Below the pieces are notes generated by a model. The model made no database searches. It saw only the letters and a list, made by a program, of their open reading frames with translations, and had not been told where the DNA came from. Positions 56,277 through 64,000 of a DNA stretch of 64,000 nt are shown one piece after another. This DNA comes from QHXQ01 sp963788965 (lineage in GTDB: Bacteria; Acidobacteriota; Blastocatellia; Pyrinomonadales; Pyrinomonadaceae), in assembly GCA_963788965.1 (NCBI GenBank), contig CAWBIK010000005.1, forward strand, positions 744,001 to 808,000, written 5' to 3'. Numbering within the stretch: position 1 is the first letter of the stretch; every line of letters begins with the position of its first letter. The position numbers and the translations under genes are program-made.

Positions 56277-57126
56277 CTTTGCAGCGCGCCAGCGTCGTCT
56301 GCTTGCAAACGTCTATGGCATAGACCGGATGTATCTCCCAGACGGAGATGCGGACGGGATTGCCGGGCAGCGCCTTGCCGTTCGTACAAGGGCGATGCTC
56401 GGCGTCGAACAGCAGCGTGCCCGTGACGCGCACAGGGTTTGTGCGCAAGATTTTGCGGAACTGCGCCGCGTCGAACTTGTCCCACGCGGCGGGCCGGAAG
56501 TGCGGACTAATCTCGGCCGTGATCGAGTTGCAACGCGCATCGGTCGCGCCCTTCGGCAGCGGCGACGGCAACACTTGCGGCGTGAGCGCGATGTGTATGT
56601 CGTTCGGCTCGTTGCCGGACATCTTGCAGTTCACGTCCTCGCCGCCGTTCGTGTCGTCGTGCTTGGCATCGAAGACGAAGCCGACGAAAACGACCTTCGT
56701 GCCTTCGCCAAGTGTGAGCGTGCGCATGCCGTCTTTGACCTTCAAGTTTTGCAACACCGTGCGGTCGGTGGGCATCTTCGACGCCTCGCCCCACGGTAGG
56801 TCCTTCATGTTATTGACGACCGTTTGCAGGCCGACAAATGCGTTGAAGCTGACAGCTATGGGCGCACCCTTCGCGCAGAAATTATTCTTGGCGAGATTTT
56901 GCAGACGGTGCGTCTCCGCCCCGTTATTAAGCTCAGACGAACCGCCCGCCGGGCATTGCTTGTCGAACGGGCGCACCATCTTGATGCTCTCAAAGGGCAA
57001 CGCACAACTCGGCGTGAACCCTGCCGCCTGCGTGACCACGGGCACGCGGCTCGCCGCGTGCGGCACAACGAAGACGAGCGCAGTCAGGCACAGGGCAAGC
57101 AGCACGCACTGGTGAACAGGCTTCAT
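56230..57126 (-). CDS. Exported hypothetical protein
   Basis: The 298-residue product starts MKPVHQCVLLALCLTALVFV and has a cleavable signal. The mature part has six or more cysteines spread along it (SCALPFES, KQCPAGGS, VNCKMSGN, ARCNSITAE, RPCTNGKA, DVCKQTT), suggesting disulfides. A middle stretch (KVVFVGFVFDAKHDDTNGGE, NDIHIALTPQ) looks like a beta-sandwich. The ending WEIHPVYAIDVCKQ resembles cytochrome-associated or OB-like exported proteins, but I cannot assign it. It converges with the MltF-like gene. Confidence 0.65.
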   Translation of the reverse strand: MKPVHQCVLLALCLTALVFVVPHAASRVPVVTQAAGFTPSCALPFESIKMVRPFDKQCPAGGSSELNNGAETHRLQNLAKNNFCAKGAPIAVSFNAFVGLQTVVNNMKDLPWGEASKMPTDRTVLQNLKVKDGMRTLTLGEGTKVVFVGFVFDAKHDDTNGGEDVNCKMSGNEPNDIHIALTPQVLPSPLPKGATDARCNSITAEISPHFRPAAWDKFDAAQFRKILRTNPVRVTGTLLFDAEHRPCTNGKALPGNPVRISVWEIHPVYAIDVCKQTTLARCKVTDNSAWTPFEQLKP

Positions 57127-57261
57127 CTAAGACCTCCTGCGTGTGTAGACTTGTGATAAAGACGAAAGCGCGAAGCGGCGCGATGCTAACAGCGCGCCGC
57201 TGGTGCGGCAAGAAAAAACGGCCGGCGACTTTTTCAACCGGCCCGCGCATGTGCAGTCACG

Positions 57262-57753
57262 TTACTTTGCCGGCGGTGTCGGTTGTCGGATGCGCGACGA
57301 GTGACCGGCGACGATCTGCCAACGGCCTGCGCGCCACACGAACACGTCCGTGAAGCGGCTTTGATTGATCACCTCGCGCTCGTCCTTGCTGCTGCGCGCC
57401 TTCGTCGTCACACGCCCGAACACAACCGCCGTCTTGTCGTAAATATAGACGCGCATCTCGTCGGGCACGTATGAGACGAGCCGAAACTCGCCCGGCGGTT
57501 CGTCGAGGCTGGCCACGTCCTGCTGCTTGGTCGTCAGGCCGCCGCCCGCGTCCGTAAAGATAAACTCGTCGGCCTCTATGCGCTCGAAGAACGCCTTATC
57601 GCGGCGCACGTTGGCGTCGCCGATGTCACGTTCCAACTGCATCAACTCCTGCTCGGTCTTGAGGTCCTGCTTCGGCTTCTTCCCCGGCTGCTGACCTGCC
57701 GCCAACACGCAGACCGTGAGCAGCAACATTAACGTTCCGAATATGCGACGCAT
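57262..57753 (-). CDS. Exported NTF2-like (DUF4440/SnoaL) protein
   Basis: The 163-residue protein has a signal peptide (GTLMLLLTVCVLAAGQ) and one NTF2-like domain. The domain shows ELMQLERDIGDANVRRDKAF, FIFTDAGGGLTTKQQDVASL, VRVYIYDKTAVV-like strands and WQIVAGHSSRI, the DUF4440 pattern. Such domains bind small molecules or act as enzymes; no ligand can be named. The gene stands alone. Confidence 0.8.
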   Translation of the reverse strand: MRRIFGTLMLLLTVCVLAAGQQPGKKPKQDLKTEQELMQLERDIGDANVRRDKAFFERIEADEFIFTDAGGGLTTKQQDVASLDEPPGEFRLVSYVPDEMRVYIYDKTAVVFGRVTTKARSSKDEREVINQSRFTDVFVWRAGRWQIVAGHSSRIRQPTPPAK

Positions 57754-57829
57754 AGTCCGTCTCCTTAAAAAGTATGAAGCTGAAATTCTATTACGCCCGT
57801 TAGCGCGAACTTGCTCAGCCCCGCGCCCG

Positions 57830-58336
57830 TCAGTTGAGTTGCGCCTGCACGCGCCTGAGAGCTTTGGCGGCCCGCTTGAAGCCGGGCGCTTGTTTGAGAG
57901 CCAGTCCGTAATGGCGCGCGGCGACGAGCAAGTGTCCGCGTTGCTCGTAGACGCGGCCGAGGTTGAAATGCGGGAAGGCGTAGGACTCGTAGCGCGGGGC
58001 GGTGAGCGCGCGTTGAAACCAGCGGACGCAGTTATAGAGATCGCCTTTGGCGATCAAGTAACTGCCGATGTCGTTGTACGGATTGCTGAAGCTAGCATCC
58101 AGACTGATCGCGCGCAGGCACTCGTCAATCGCTTCGTCGTAACGTTCCTGAAAACTATAGACCCAGCCCAGAAAGGTGTGCGCTTCGGCGGTCGGGTAGA
58201 TGGCAATCGAACGCTGATACAGATCGATAGCCGCTGCATAGTCGCCGGCCTCCTGCGCGTCTAATGCGCGCGCGAACAACTCCTTCGCGTCACACTTCGG
58301 CCCCGCTGAAAAATCACCCTCGAACATAAAGTCCAT
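57830..58336 (-). CDS. TPR protein
   Basis: The 168-residue product consists of about four TPRs (CDAKELFARALDAQEAGDY, YPTAEAHTFLGWVYSFQERY, ASFSNPYNDIGSYLIAKGDL, FPHFNLGRVYEQRGHLLVAA). There is no signal peptide or membrane helix, so it is a cytoplasmic adapter. The partner is unknown. It stands alone between unrelated genes. Confidence 0.8.
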   Translation of the reverse strand: MDFMFEGDFSAGPKCDAKELFARALDAQEAGDYAAAIDLYQRSIAIYPTAEAHTFLGWVYSFQERYDEAIDECLRAISLDASFSNPYNDIGSYLIAKGDLYNCVRWFQRALTAPRYESYAFPHFNLGRVYEQRGHLLVAARHYGLALKQAPGFKRAAKALRRVQAQLN

Positions 58337-58505
58337 CTATGGCAGGCAGCCGCTTTGGTGCGGCCAGATCGCGTTGCGGCGCGTGCATTATACTGACCCA
58401 TCCTAAGCCGTGCCAACCGCCCCTCAAGATCGCTCGCAACCTGTTAGAATCTGACCACGGCGAATGCACATGCTCCGGCCCGCGCCGCTGCCCTAAGGAC
58501 GTACT

Positions 58506-59576
58506 ATGCTAAACGGCGAGACGATCTTCCTCACAGGCTTTCCCGGCTTCATCGCCGGCCGCCTCGTCGCCGAGTTGGCGACGGCCGGCGCGCATTTCCT
58601 CTTGCTCGTGCAGCCCGCGTTCGCCGCGCGCGCCGAAACAGAGATCGCGCGCATCGCCGCCGCGACCAACACGCCCGCCGACCACTTTCAAATTCTGACC
58701 GGCGACATCACACAACCCGACCTCGGCCTATCTGCCGATGCACTGGCACAGGCGCGCGCCGAGACGACGATCATCTTTCATCTCGCGGCCATCTACGATC
58801 TGGCCGTGCGCCGCGACGTGGCGCTCAGCGTCAACGTCGAAGGCACGCGCAACGTCAACGAGTTCGCGCGCACGGTCGAGAGTCTGCGGCGCTATCATTA
58901 CATTTCGACCTGTTACGTCGCGGGTAAGCGCACGGGCCTCATCCGCGAAGACGAGTTGCAACACAACGCGGGGTTTCGCAACTACTACGAAGAGACGAAA
59001 TATCTGGCCGAGCTTGAGGTCGAACAACTTAAAGGCACGTTGCCTGTTACGATCCATCGCCCGGCCGTGGTCTGCGGCGACAGCCAAACGGGCGAGACGG
59101 CGAAGTACGACGGCGTTTATTATCTGATCAATTATCTGCGTATAAGTCCGCGCCTGCTCGCGCTCGCCAACATCGGCAACCGCGCCGTGCGCCTCAACGT
59201 CGTGCCCGTGGATTTCGTCGTCAAGGCACTCGTGGCGCTCGCGCTCGATGAGAAGGCCGCTGGTCAGACCGTGCAACTGGCCGACCCGCAGCCGCTCACT
59301 ACCTACGAGTTGTTCGAGACTATCGCGCACACGCTGGCAGCGCGCGGGTCACTCTTTCAAGTGCCGCCGCCGCTCGTGCGCGCCTCGCTCAACCTGCCCG
59401 TGTCAGAGCCGGTCACGGGTCTGCCGCGCGTCGCCGTGCCCTACTTCTTCATCGAGCAGACCTACGACACCACGCGCGCCGACGAGTTGCTCAAGCCGCA
59501 CGGCGTCGCCTGCCCGCCGTTCCCGGCTTACGTCGGCGCACTCGTCGATTACGCCGCCGCGCACCCGCAAAGTTAG
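58506..59576 (+). CDS. Extended SDR / thioester-reductase-like oxidoreductase
   Basis: The 356-residue protein has the nucleotide-binding motif FLTGFPGFIAGRLVAEL, a TGDIT motif, HLAAIYDLAV, and the catalytic pair NYYEETKYLAE (Tyr and Lys). This is the NAD-binding-4 group that includes fatty acyl-CoA reductases and carboxylic-acid reductase terminal domains. It is free-standing, without a carrier or adenylation domain. Substrate and role are inferred from the family only. Confidence 0.83.
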   Translation: MLNGETIFLTGFPGFIAGRLVAELATAGAHFLLLVQPAFAARAETEIARIAAATNTPADHFQILTGDITQPDLGLSADALAQARAETTIIFHLAAIYDLAVRRDVALSVNVEGTRNVNEFARTVESLRRYHYISTCYVAGKRTGLIREDELQHNAGFRNYYEETKYLAELEVEQLKGTLPVTIHRPAVVCGDSQTGETAKYDGVYYLINYLRISPRLLALANIGNRAVRLNVVPVDFVVKALVALALDEKAAGQTVQLADPQPLTTYELFETIAHTLAARGSLFQVPPPLVRASLNLPVSEPVTGLPRVAVPYFFIEQTYDTTRADELLKPHGVACPPFPAYVGALVDYAAAHPQS

Positions 59577-59601
59577 AAAGTTCATATTTCTGTCACGCCG
59601 G

Positions 59602-59632
59602 TTGACAACGGTTCAATTTAGAATTATTCTAA
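59602..59632 (+). promoter_or_regulatory. Promoter and PerR-type operator of the second Fur-family gene
   Basis: TTGACA (59602-59607), 17 bases and TATTCT (59625-59630) form a near-consensus promoter. A perfect 7-1-7 dyad, TTAGAATTATTCTAA (59618-59632), covers the -10 box. Its half-site (TTAGAAT) differs from that of the first perR unit (CAATAAT). Confidence 0.75.
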
Positions 59633-59650
59633 ATCCACTTTCAAGCACCT

Positions 59651-60094
59651 ATGAGTACAGACACGGAGATTCAGGACGGCGCTCGCTCGCTGACGCCGCA
59701 ACGCGAGGTGGTCTTACAGGTCGTGCGCGCAAGCGACGAACACCTGACGGCGGCCGAGATTTATGCGGCGGCGCGCAAACTGCGCCCGTCGCTTAGTTAT
59801 GCGACCGTCTACAACTCGCTGCGTTATTTGAAAGCGGCGGGCCTCGTGCGCGAGATCACGTTCGGCAACGGCGCGAGCCGCTACGACCGCGAAACCGAGC
59901 GCCACGATCACGCCCTCTGCACGCGTTGCGGCAAACTGCTCGACTTCGATCTGGCCGAGACGGCGCAACTGTTACAACTCGCCGCGCGGCGCTCGCGCTT
60001 CGAGCCGGAATCGATCCATCTGACGCTCATGGGCGTGTGCCCCGATTGCCGCGCACCGAAAGCGAACGACAGCGCGCCGCACGGCACGCCGTAA
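59651..60094 (+). CDS. Fur-family peroxide regulator (second PerR-like)
   Basis: The 147-residue protein has the winged helix (LTPQREVVLQVVRA, LSYATVYNSLRYLKAAGLV), a metal site with YD, RHDH and LLDFD, and CxxC pairs (CTRC, CPDC). The Asp in LLDFD is at the PerR-type position. A perfect 7-1-7 operator sits on its own promoter. The peroxiredoxin gene follows after 51 bp, so it probably controls a peroxide-reduction unit separate from the perR-katA one. Confidence 0.85.
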   Translation: MSTDTEIQDGARSLTPQREVVLQVVRASDEHLTAAEIYAAARKLRPSLSYATVYNSLRYLKAAGLVREITFGNGASRYDRETERHDHALCTRCGKLLDFDLAETAQLLQLAARRSRFEPESIHLTLMGVCPDCRAPKANDSAPHGTP

Positions 60095-60145
60095 AGGTGT
60101 ACGCTGATAAATTTCAACATTCAGAGAAGGGAAAGATTAAAGACT

Positions 60146-60709
60146 ATGGCAACGACAACAGAGACGGCAAAGGTTGGTCAGCCCGCGCCGGATTTCGATA
60201 TGGCTTCGACGAAGAACGTCGAGAAGTTGAATGAGAACGTGAAGCTCTCGGATTACAAGGGCAAGTGGCTGGTGCTGCTGTTCTACCCGCTTGATTTCAC
60301 GTTCGTCTGCCCGACGGAGTTGACCACGTTCAGCGACCGCTACGACGACTTCGAGGGCATCGGCGCGGACGTGATCGGCGTCTCAACCGATTCGGTCTTC
60401 TCGCATCGCGCGTGGCTGCAAACGCCGCGCGACAAGGGCGGCGTCGAAAACTTGCGCTACCCGCTCGCCGCGGATCAGACCAAAGACGTGTCGCGCGCTT
60501 ACGGCGTGCTCGTCGAGAATCAGGGCATCGCGTTGCGCGGGTTGTTCGTCATCGACCCCGAAGGCACGCTGCGTTACGCGGTCGTGCATGACTTGAATGT
60601 CGGTCGCTCGGCCGAAGAAACGCTGCGCGTCATACAGGCGCTCCAAACCGGCGGCCTCTGCGGAGCCGAATGGCGGCCCGGTCAGCAGACGCTCAGCGCG
60701 GGTGCGTAA
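60146..60709 (+). CDS. ahpC: AhpC-type 2-Cys peroxiredoxin
   Basis: The 187-residue protein has the peroxidatic Cys in PLDFTFVCPTELTTFS and a C-terminal Cys in LCGAEWRPGQ, which fits a typical 2-Cys peroxiredoxin. It reduces H2O2, organic peroxides or peroxynitrite using thioredoxin-like partners. The usual reductase AhpF is absent; the thiol-disulfide protein gene behind it may take that role. It follows a PerR-type regulator. Confidence 0.92.
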   Translation: MATTTETAKVGQPAPDFDMASTKNVEKLNENVKLSDYKGKWLVLLFYPLDFTFVCPTELTTFSDRYDDFEGIGADVIGVSTDSVFSHRAWLQTPRDKGGVENLRYPLAADQTKDVSRAYGVLVENQGIALRGLFVIDPEGTLRYAVVHDLNVGRSAEETLRVIQALQTGGLCGAEWRPGQQTLSAGA

Positions 60710-60714
60710 AGATA

Positions 60715-60791
60715 CAGTGACAAGTGGCGAGTGACGAGTGACGAGTTATAAAACTTCTTACTCGTCACTCGTCACTTGTTACTCGTCACTG
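60715..60791. repeat. Heptamer-word palindrome (GTGACGA type)
   Basis: GTGACAA, GTGGCGA, GTGACGA, GTGACGA in tandem (60717-60744) lie in the 32-base arm 60715-60746, which pairs with 60760-60791 with few mismatches. It sits between ahpC and the thiol-disulfide gene and starts 5 bp past the ahpC stop. Confidence 0.82.
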
Positions 60792-60802
60792 AGGTTAAAG
60801 TT

Positions 60803-61278
60803 ATGCCGATGAGAATTGGGACTGAGATGCCGGCGCTTGACGGCGCGACCGAGTGGCTGAATGCGACGGGCGCGCACGCGGCGCACGAGGCGAAGGGCGG
60901 CCGACGCTCGTACACTTCTGGTCGGTGAGTTGCGGCATCTGCAAAGAGAACATGCCGCGCGTCGCCGAGTGGCGCGACGGGCGCGCGGCCGAAGGGTTGC
61001 GCGTCATCGCCGTGCATATGCCGCGTTACGAGGCGGACACGGATACGGAAGCGGTGCGTGATGCCGTGGCGCAGTACGGCATCAGCGAGCCGTGCGCCGT
61101 GGACAACGAACACAAGCTGCGCGATGCGTTCCACAACGAGCATGGCTATGTGCCCGCTTATTATTTGTTCGACCACGCGGGCAAGCTGCGCGGCTTCGCG
61201 GCGGGCGAGCGTGGGTTGAGCATGATCTCGGCCGCGCTCGACCGCGTGCTGGCGGCAGAACAACAAGCGTCAGCCTGA
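60803..61278 (+). CDS. Small TlpA/thioredoxin-like protein (frameshifted)
   Basis: The ATG at 60803 (GAGG upstream) opens a short first frame (MRIGTEMPALDGATEWLNAT) that shifts near 60893-60902 into a frame with the redox site VHFWSVSCGICKENMPRVAE. The later part (ISEPCAVDNEHKLRDAFHNE, PAYYLFDHAGKLRGFAAGER) completes a TlpA-like fold. One base is missing. The full length would be 158 residues, without a signal peptide, so it is probably cytoplasmic. It may reduce the peroxiredoxin encoded upstream. Confidence 0.8.
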
Positions 61279-61299
61279 AACCACTCGTTTGATAAAACA

Positions 61300-61335
61300 G
61301 AAACGGCGACCCGCACAGTTGCGAGTCGCCGTTTC
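61300..61335. terminator. Bidirectional terminator
   Basis: GAAACGGCGACCCGCA (61300-61315) pairs with TGCGAGTCGCCGTTTC (61320-61335) with one mismatch and is flanked by AAAACA on one side and GTTTAG on the other. It separates the convergent redoxin and DUF4112 genes. Confidence 0.7.
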
Positions 61336-61353
61336 GTTTAGCGTGTGGGTGGT

Positions 61354-61917
61354 TTAAAAGATGGTCGATAGTTGCTGCGCGGCAAAGCCGAGCAGGTAGA
61401 ACGAGAGCGCGATGCAACCGGCGAGCAGGGCGATCAGACAGACGGCGATGAGGCCGACAAACAGCCAATCGCTCAAACGGCCCGTGCGCGCTTCTTCGGC
61501 CGAGACGGTCGCGCGTCGCCGCAGCAGTTCGATGTTCATCTGGTTCGACTTCCATGCGGCGTCGAACAGGTCGCCGACGACGGGCACGATGCCGAGCAAA
61601 TAATCGACGGCGATGTTGCAGCCCATGCGCAAGAGCGTCGCCTTCGAGACGCGATAACGCACGCCGGCCGCAAGTATGTAGAGCGAGACGAAGGTTGTCG
61701 CCGTGTCGCCGAGGCCGGGGACGAGGCCGACGATGGCGTCGAGGCCGAAGCGCCAACCCGTGCCGGGGATGCGGAACAGCCCGTCCATCCAGAGACTAAG
61801 TTGATCGAGGCTCTGCTCGATCTCGACCTGCGTGGGCCGTGGGCGCACCAGCCGCAGTTCCGGGTTGCGACCGCGCGGCGTTTCCGTCGCCTCGCGCATA
61901 AGATTGCGTGCTTGCAT
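61354..61917 (-). CDS. DUF4112 membrane protein
   Basis: The ATG at 61917 has a GGGAGGG site; a much longer open frame upstream is not protein-like. The 187-residue product has the DUF4112 core (WMDGLFRIPGTGWRFGLDAI, VGLVPGLGDTATTFVSLYIL, ILLGIVPVVGDLFDAAWKSN-like segment) and a last hydrophobic helix (LFVGLIAVCLIALLAGCIAL). Two Pro-Gly turn motifs in hydrophobic stretches are typical. Function is unknown. Confidence 0.82.
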   Translation of the reverse strand: MQARNLMREATETPRGRNPELRLVRPRPTQVEIEQSLDQLSLWMDGLFRIPGTGWRFGLDAIVGLVPGLGDTATTFVSLYILAAGVRYRVSKATLLRMGCNIAVDYLLGIVPVVGDLFDAAWKSNQMNIELLRRRATVSAEEARTGRLSDWLFVGLIAVCLIALLAGCIALSFYLLGFAAQQLSTIF

Positions 61918-62073
61918 CTGCCTTAAGCCCTCCCCTGCCAAGAATTGCGTCAACCGGATAGCGCCCGAAGTAACTGGTCGCGGCGGCCGAATATTAGATG
62001 CGCCGGCCGCCAACACAGTAGTACGAATAAGCGCGGCGCAGGGTTGGTTAGAAAAACGCGAGGCGGGGCGTGA

Positions 62074-62103
62074 TTGATATAGCCTCGTGCGGTCGTTTAT
62101 ACT
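62074..62103 (+). promoter_or_regulatory. Promoter of the ECF sigma factor gene
   Basis: TTGATA (62074-62079), 18 bases and TATACT (62098-62103) fit a sigma70 promoter. It would start transcription near 62110, close to the first possible start codon (GTG 62122). Confidence 0.6.
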
Positions 62104-62121
62104 GAGCGCGTCGCCCCCGTT

Positions 62122-62721
62122 GTGTTTGTTTTGAGTGAAGAAAAATTCCCCGTGGCCACGCCCCCGCAGCACGAAGTAACCCGCTTGCTCATCCGGCTGA
62201 CGGAGGGCGAGGGCGCAGTCCTTGACGACTTGCTGCCGCTCGTCTATGCCGAGTTGCGCCGCTTGGCCGCCAACTATCTGCGGCGCGAGCGGCCCGGTCA
62301 CACCCTGCAACCCACCGCGCTCGTCCACGAAGCTTACCTGCGGCTCATCGATCAGACGCAGGTGCATTGGCAAAACCGCGCGCACTTCTTCGGCGTTGCC
62401 GCGCAGATGATGCGCCGCATCCTCGTCGATCACGCGCGCAGCCAGCAGGCGGAGAAACGCGGCGGCGAGTATCAGAAATTTTCGCTCGACGAGAACATAG
62501 ACGTGTCGGGCGAGCGCGCCTCCGACCTTGTGGCGTTGGACGAAGCACTGGAACGACTGGCGCAGATCGATCCGGACAAGAGCCGCGTGGTCGAGTTACG
62601 CTTCTTCGGCGGCCTCTCCGTCGAGGAGACGGCCGAAGTGCTCGGCGTCAGCGCCCCCACCGTCAAGCGCCACTGGCGCTTAGCGAAAGCCTGGCTCTAC
62701 GGGCAAGTGCAGAAACAGTGA
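62122..62721 (+). CDS. ECF-type RNA polymerase sigma factor
   Basis: The 199-residue protein has sigma region 2 (VYAELRRLAANYLRRERPGH, LVHEAYLRLIDQ, HFFGVAAQMMRRILVDHARS) and region 4 (VVELRFFGGLSVEETAEVLG, TVKRHWRLAKAWLYGQ). HFFGVAAQMMRRILVDHAR is typical of the ECF group common in Acidobacteriota and Planctomycetes. The start may be GTG 62122 or GTG 62152. It is followed after 82 bp by a Ser/Thr kinase gene, the usual partner in these phyla, so kinase and sigma factor probably form one signalling pair. No anti-sigma factor is seen. Confidence 0.87.
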   Translation: MFVLSEEKFPVATPPQHEVTRLLIRLTEGEGAVLDDLLPLVYAELRRLAANYLRRERPGHTLQPTALVHEAYLRLIDQTQVHWQNRAHFFGVAAQMMRRILVDHARSQQAEKRGGEYQKFSLDENIDVSGERASDLVALDEALERLAQIDPDKSRVVELRFFGGLSVEETAEVLGVSAPTVKRHWRLAKAWLYGQVQKQ

Positions 62722-62726
62722 GACTG

Positions 62727-62796
62727 GCGATCAGCGGGCAGCGATCAGCAATCAGCAAAAGATCAAAAGCTGACCGCTGACCGTTGACCGCTGCTG
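62727..62796. repeat. Heptamer-word palindrome (GCGATCA / GCTGACC type)
   Basis: Four 7-mers (GCGATCA, GCGGGCA, GCGATCA, GCAATCA; 62727-62754) face four more (GCTGACC, GCTGACC, GTTGACC, GCTGCTG; 62769-62796), which pair imperfectly. It lies between the sigma factor and kinase genes. Confidence 0.72.
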
Positions 62797-62803
62797 TTGT
62801 TTT

Positions 62804-64000
62804 ATGACCCCCGAACGTTGGAAGCAGATCGAAGAAGTGTTTCAGACGGCGCTCGACCTACCGGCGGGCGAGCGCCAGCAGTATGTCGTCGCGGCCTGCG
62901 CGGGCGACGATGAACTGTGCGCGCAAGTCGCCGCGCTCGTCGCGCAGCACGAAGAGGCCGGCGACTTCATCGAAGCGCCCGCCTTGGCCGCCACGGGTCT
63001 GCGCCGCATCACAGATCAATTCGCCACCTCGCCCACGACCAGCACGTTCGACGATCCCGCCATCGGGCGACGCATCGGCGCTTATCAGATCACGCGCGAG
63101 ATCGGGCGCGGCGGCATGGGCGCGGTCTATCTGGCCGAGCGCGTCGATAGTGCGTTCCGCCACCGCGTCGCCATCAAACTGATCAAGCGCGGGATGGACA
63201 CAGACTTCATCCTGCGCCGCTTCCGCAACGAGCGTCAAATTTTAGCCACGCTCGATCATCAGCACATCGCCAAACTGCTCGACGGCGGGACGACCGAAGA
63301 CGGGCTGCCCTACTTCGTCATGGAGTTCATTCCGGGGCAGCCAATCTATCGCTACTGCGACGAGCGCAAGCTGCCGATCATGGAACGGCTGCGCCTGTTA
63401 TGTCAGGTCTGCGAAGCGGTCGCATACGCGCACCGCAGTCACGTCATCCATCGTGACCTCAAACCATCGAACATTCTGGTGACGGCCGACGGCGTGCCGA
63501 AACTCTTAGACTTCGGCATCGCCAAAGTACTAGACCCCGGCCTCGTTGCCGACATCACACTCGATCCGACGGCGACCGCCATGCGTCTGATGACGCCCGA
63601 ATACGCCAGCCCTGAACAAGTGCAGGGCGCAGCCATCACGCCCGCCACCGACGTGTATAGCTTGGGCGTCTTGCTCTACGAATTGTTGACCGGGCATCGG
63701 CCTTATCGTTTGCACAACCGCGCGCCGCACGAGATCGCCCGTGTCATCTGCGACGAAGAACCGGCCCCTCTGAGCGCAGTCATCTCGCGCCCCGACGATA
63801 TGCTGTTCGCCGTCGCGCCGCCGAACGGCGAGGAGACGACGCTCAACTATCTGTGCTGGAATCGCGGCGGCGCGACGGTCGAGTCGCTGCGCCGCGAACT
63901 CTCAGGCGACATTGAGAACATCGTGATGAAGGCGTTGCGCAAAGAGCCGGCGCAGCGTTATCAATCGGTCGAACATCTGCGCGACGACATCACGCGCCAC
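62804..64000 (+). CDS. Serine/threonine protein kinase (partial, runs off the window)
   Basis: The ATG at 62804 opens 399 codons up to the window edge. The first 90 residues (TPERWKQIEEVFQTALDLPA, GDDELCAQVAALVAQHEEAG) are the helical N-terminal region found on acidobacterial kinases. The kinase domain follows: Gly-loop IGRGGMGAVY (100-109), Lys125 in VAIKLIK, catalytic HRDLKPSN with Asp218, DFGIAK and the activation-segment YASPEQ. All catalytic residues are present. A C-terminal sensor, often TPRs after a membrane helix, lies beyond the window. It pairs with the sigma factor gene upstream. Confidence 0.93.
   Translation, partial: MTPERWKQIEEVFQTALDLPAGERQQYVVAACAGDDELCAQVAALVAQHEEAGDFIEAPALAATGLRRITDQFATSPTTSTFDDPAIGRRIGAYQITREIGRGGMGAVYLAERVDSAFRHRVAIKLIKRGMDTDFILRRFRNERQILATLDHQHIAKLLDGGTTEDGLPYFVMEFIPGQPIYRYCDERKLPIMERLRLLCQVCEAVAYAHRSHVIHRDLKPSNILVTADGVPKLLDFGIAKVLDPGLVADITLDPTATAMRLMTPEYASPEQVQGAAITPATDVYSLGVLLYELLTGHRPYRLHNRAPHEIARVICDEEPAPLSAVISRPDDMLFAVAPPNGEETTLNYLCWNRGGATVESLRRELSGDIENIVMKALRKEPAQRYQSVEHLRDDITRH

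Noticed and set aside
61918..62433. Upstream extension of the DUF4112 frame and overlap with the sigma-factor gene
   Set aside because: The extension is antisense to the sigma factor. The ATG at 61917 has a ribosome site and marks the start of the conserved domain.

Overview
The window is a 64 kb, GC-rich stretch of a diderm bacterial chromosome. It most resembles Acidobacteriota, probably class Blastocatellia. The grounds are family-level: an ECF sigma factor next to a Ser/Thr kinase with the N-terminal region typical of acidobacterial kinases (62-64 kb), a FecR/DUF6600 exported protein, a TonB receptor with an N-terminal carboxypeptidase-regulatory-like domain, a relic of an RCC1/DUF4214 protein, and bamA-skp-fabZ-lpxA-lpxI, which implies an outer membrane with lipid A. 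No rRNA, tRNA, CRISPR array, transposase or prophage gene was seen.

Layout. 0-9.8 kb: partial gene, RCC1/DUF4214 relic, DUF6600 protein, a long intergenic region with a terminator-like hairpin, BlaI regulator with M56 protease, TonB receptor, topoisomerase IB. 9.9-13.5 kb: zinc-ribbon coiled-coil protein, then a peroxide unit (PerR, catalase, cupin) with two matching 7-1-7 operators. 13.5-20.1 kb: quinone oxidoreductase, lipid kinase, rpiB, tkt, membrane-anchored subtilase and a small partner. 20.2-24.7 kb: rsmE, prmA, era and a large unknown protein on the minus strand. 24.8-32 kb: three M20-type peptidases, small unknown proteins, a DUF374 acyltransferase, a polysaccharide deacetylase. 32.2-39.6 kb: receiver/ATPase fusion, glycosyltransferase-like membrane protein, LolC/E-like permease, a 21-bp self-complementary minisatellite, LolD-like ATPase, clpC. 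39.9-46 kb: envelope biogenesis. 46.2-50 kb: a CHAT/NB-ARC/TPR STAND protein followed by a zinc-ribbon protein and a membrane protein, the best candidate here for an undescribed immunity or signalling module. 50-64 kb: M1-like pseudopeptidase, thioesterase, TlpA-like thioredoxin, MltF-like transglycosylase, small exported proteins, a second PerR-type regulator with AhpC-type peroxiredoxin and a thiol-disulfide protein, DUF4112 protein, ECF sigma factor and kinase.

Two features cut across the window. First, ten genes, including bamA and era which are normally essential, need single-base frame corrections (about twelve in total). I read these mainly as base-level errors in the assembly and annotate each as one gene. 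Second, at least ten gene ends carry palindromes built from tandem 7- or 8-bp words. The word differs at each site but the architecture is the same. The 21-bp minisatellite (three 7-mers per unit) looks like a larger relative of these.
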